Shown one piece after another: positions 63,214 through 64,000 of a DNA stretch of 64,000 nucleotides. The notes under the pieces are model-generated. The model made no database searches. It saw nothing but the letters and a program-made list of their open reading frames with translations, and was not told the DNA's origin. The DNA is taken from contig CAVULO010000001.1 of the NCBI GenBank assembly GCA_963742345.1, forward strand, positions 62,001-126,000, in the 5' to 3' direction. The translations under genes were made by a program, and so were the position numbers. The number at the start of each line of letters is the position of its first letter. Position 1 is the stretch's first letter. The DNA is from Pseudolabrys sp963742345. Its GTDB lineage: Bacteria; Pseudomonadota; Alphaproteobacteria; Rhizobiales; Xanthobacteraceae.

Positions 63214-63321
63214 TCGGCCTCGGGCAAGGAAAAGCAATTTAACGCTATTTGTTTCTTCAAAAAGAGCGTTTATTCTCGGGTCGCTCGCACCCGCGTTTCA
63301 TTTGGATAAGGAAAGACCACA

Positions 63322-63597
63322 ATGGGTGTTCTAGTCTGGATTGTCCTCATTGGCTTTATTGCCGGAATCATTGCGCGTTTCCTCATGCCGGGTCCAAATA
63401 CGCCAAAAGGTTTTCTTGTCACCACCGTTTTGGGCGTAGCCGGGGCATTCCTTGCAACCGCAGTAGGCGAAGCCACTGGCCTGTATCGCTCCGGCCAGGG
63501 CGCCGGCCTAATAGGCGCGACTGTCGGAGCCTTGATTATTTTATTCATTTGGAACCGTCTCGTAGCGTCGCAGATCATCCCCGACCACGGCATTTGA
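63322..63597 (+). CDS. GlsB/YeaQ/YmgE family small membrane protein
   Basis: A 91-residue protein with three hydrophobic segments and the family GFIAGIIARFLMPGPNTPKGFL and GVAGAFLATAVG motifs. Members are stress-induced inner-membrane proteins once called transglycosylase-associated. Function is not defined. AAGGAAAG lies just before the ATG. It converges on the asparagine-synthase-like gene with six bases between stops. Confidence 0.92.
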   Translation: MGVLVWIVLIGFIAGIIARFLMPGPNTPKGFLVTTVLGVAGAFLATAVGEATGLYRSGQGAGLIGATVGALIILFIWNRLVASQIIPDHGI

Positions 63598-63603
63598 GAT
63601 CGG

Positions 63604-64000
63604 TCAGTTCGCCAATTCAATCCAGCGGAGAAACCGGCCGCCCGCTACGCCACGCGTCAATGCAAGGTTATATTCCGAAAAGATTTTGGCTGTGTGCCAT
63701 CCGCCGGTGGGCCAATTTTTGACTGCATTCTCGAGGCGCCCCAGGTCGATGATCTTCCGTGCCAGCGGAGATTTTGCGAGCTCCGCGATCTGGAATGAGA
63801 CCTCGCGACGTTGGCTTTCGAGTTTTTCGTGCCAGTCCGCCCCTTGCAGGCCGCTCAACCGATTGGTCAAGACGTTTTCCGGAAGCAGTCCCCACATTGC
63901 GCGACGGATCAGTGAGCGATCGATGCCTTCGGCGAGGTATTGCTTGGGTGGAACGCCGAAGCAGTAGGATACGACGTCCATGTCGGCGGTCGGATCACGA
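63604..64000 (-). CDS. Asparagine synthase-related protein, C-terminal part (5' end outside window)
   Basis: The frame is open to the window edge and reads RDPTADMDVVSYCFGVPPKQYLA after the boundary, matching the C-terminal synthetase domain of AsnB-type enzymes (DPTAD-x-x-x-V-x-x-C/F). LRRAMWGLLPENVLTNR-like sequence (here SLIRRAMWGLLPENVLTNR) follows, the segment after the ATP-pyrophosphatase core. About 132 residues are visible. AsnB-like proteins make asparagine or, in biosynthetic clusters, form amide bonds such as the lasso-peptide isopeptide; the missing part is needed to decide. Confidence 0.85.
   Translation of the reverse strand, partial: RDPTADMDVVSYCFGVPPKQYLAEGIDRSLIRRAMWGLLPENVLTNRLSGLQGADWHEKLESQRREVSFQIAELAKSPLARKIIDLGRLENAVKNWPTGGWHTAKIFSEYNLALTRGVAGGRFLRWIELAN

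Noticed and set aside
1..64000. CRISPR arrays, prophage, transposases, integrases, restriction-modification or toxin-antitoxin genes
   Set aside because: I looked for repeat-spacer structure and for characteristic proteins and found none. The tRNA-Thr and tRNA-Phe genes have no adjacent integrase or direct repeat that would suggest an integrated element.

Overview
This window is GC-rich, densely coding DNA from an alphaproteobacterium, most likely a member of the Hyphomicrobiales (Rhizobiales) close to the Xanthobacteraceae/Nitrobacteraceae (Pseudolabrys, Rhodoplanes, Bradyrhizobium-like). The evidence is a separate F0 operon with both b and b' subunits, a C4-pathway 5-aminolevulinate synthase, the ctaG-ctaE-DUF983-surf1-thrC-M16-GNAT order, the murA-DUF2948-hisD-UPF0262-phosphatase-maf-yacG block, a rhizobial-type dispersed palindrome, an Omp25-like porin and full CtrA boxes. 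I see no phage, insertion sequence or CRISPR array.

Layout. 1-7.4 kb: cytochrome oxidase assembly genes, threonine synthase, an M16 protease, an acetyltransferase, a lipoprotein and a HAD phosphatase. 7.6-10.1 kb: ATP synthase F0 operon on the minus strand. 10.4-18.6 kb: an exported coiled-coil protein, YjbQ, an MHS-type transporter and a sensory cluster. That cluster is a giant symporter-histidine kinase hybrid flanked by two LuxR-type response regulators and resembles the CrbS/CrbR (MxtR/ErdR) acetate switch. 18.7-25.6 kb: an AbrB-type membrane protein, hemA, an IlvD/Edd dehydratase, a GGDEF-EAL protein and tRNA-Thr. 25.7-33.4 kb: the conserved murA-hisD-maf-yacG block, a split TPP decarboxylase and tRNA-Phe. 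33.5-36.8 kb: an exported lactonase-like propeller, an AapJ-like binding protein and a YkuD transpeptidase. 37.0-54.6 kb: a catabolic island with two amidohydrolases, DUF3500, an FAH hydrolase, a class II aldolase, a PaaK-like CoA ligase, two dehydrogenases, a TRAP transporter, a 3-hydroxyisobutyrate-dehydrogenase-like enzyme, a BNR propeller, a CocE hydrolase, a Bug-type binding protein and an alpha/beta hydrolase. 54.7-64 kb: cell-envelope and hypothetical genes, including a coiled-coil gene with two CtrA boxes, a porin, and a DUF2950/DUF3300 pair whose DUF3300 member ends in an S74-like self-cleaving chaperone domain.

The strongest unexpected signal is in the broken genes. Five genes carry seven apparent one-base insertions. 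Six of the seven are a doubled A (or T) inside a GACTC/GAGTC site, turning the CcrM target GANTC into GAACTC, GACTTC or GAGTTC. This points either to a systematic read error at methylated adenines or to an unusual mutation hotspot, so these genes should not be accepted as true pseudogenes without checking. The other stand-out items are the tandem helically phased CtrA boxes, the predicted self-cleaving DUF3300 protein, and the substrate-unknown catabolic island.
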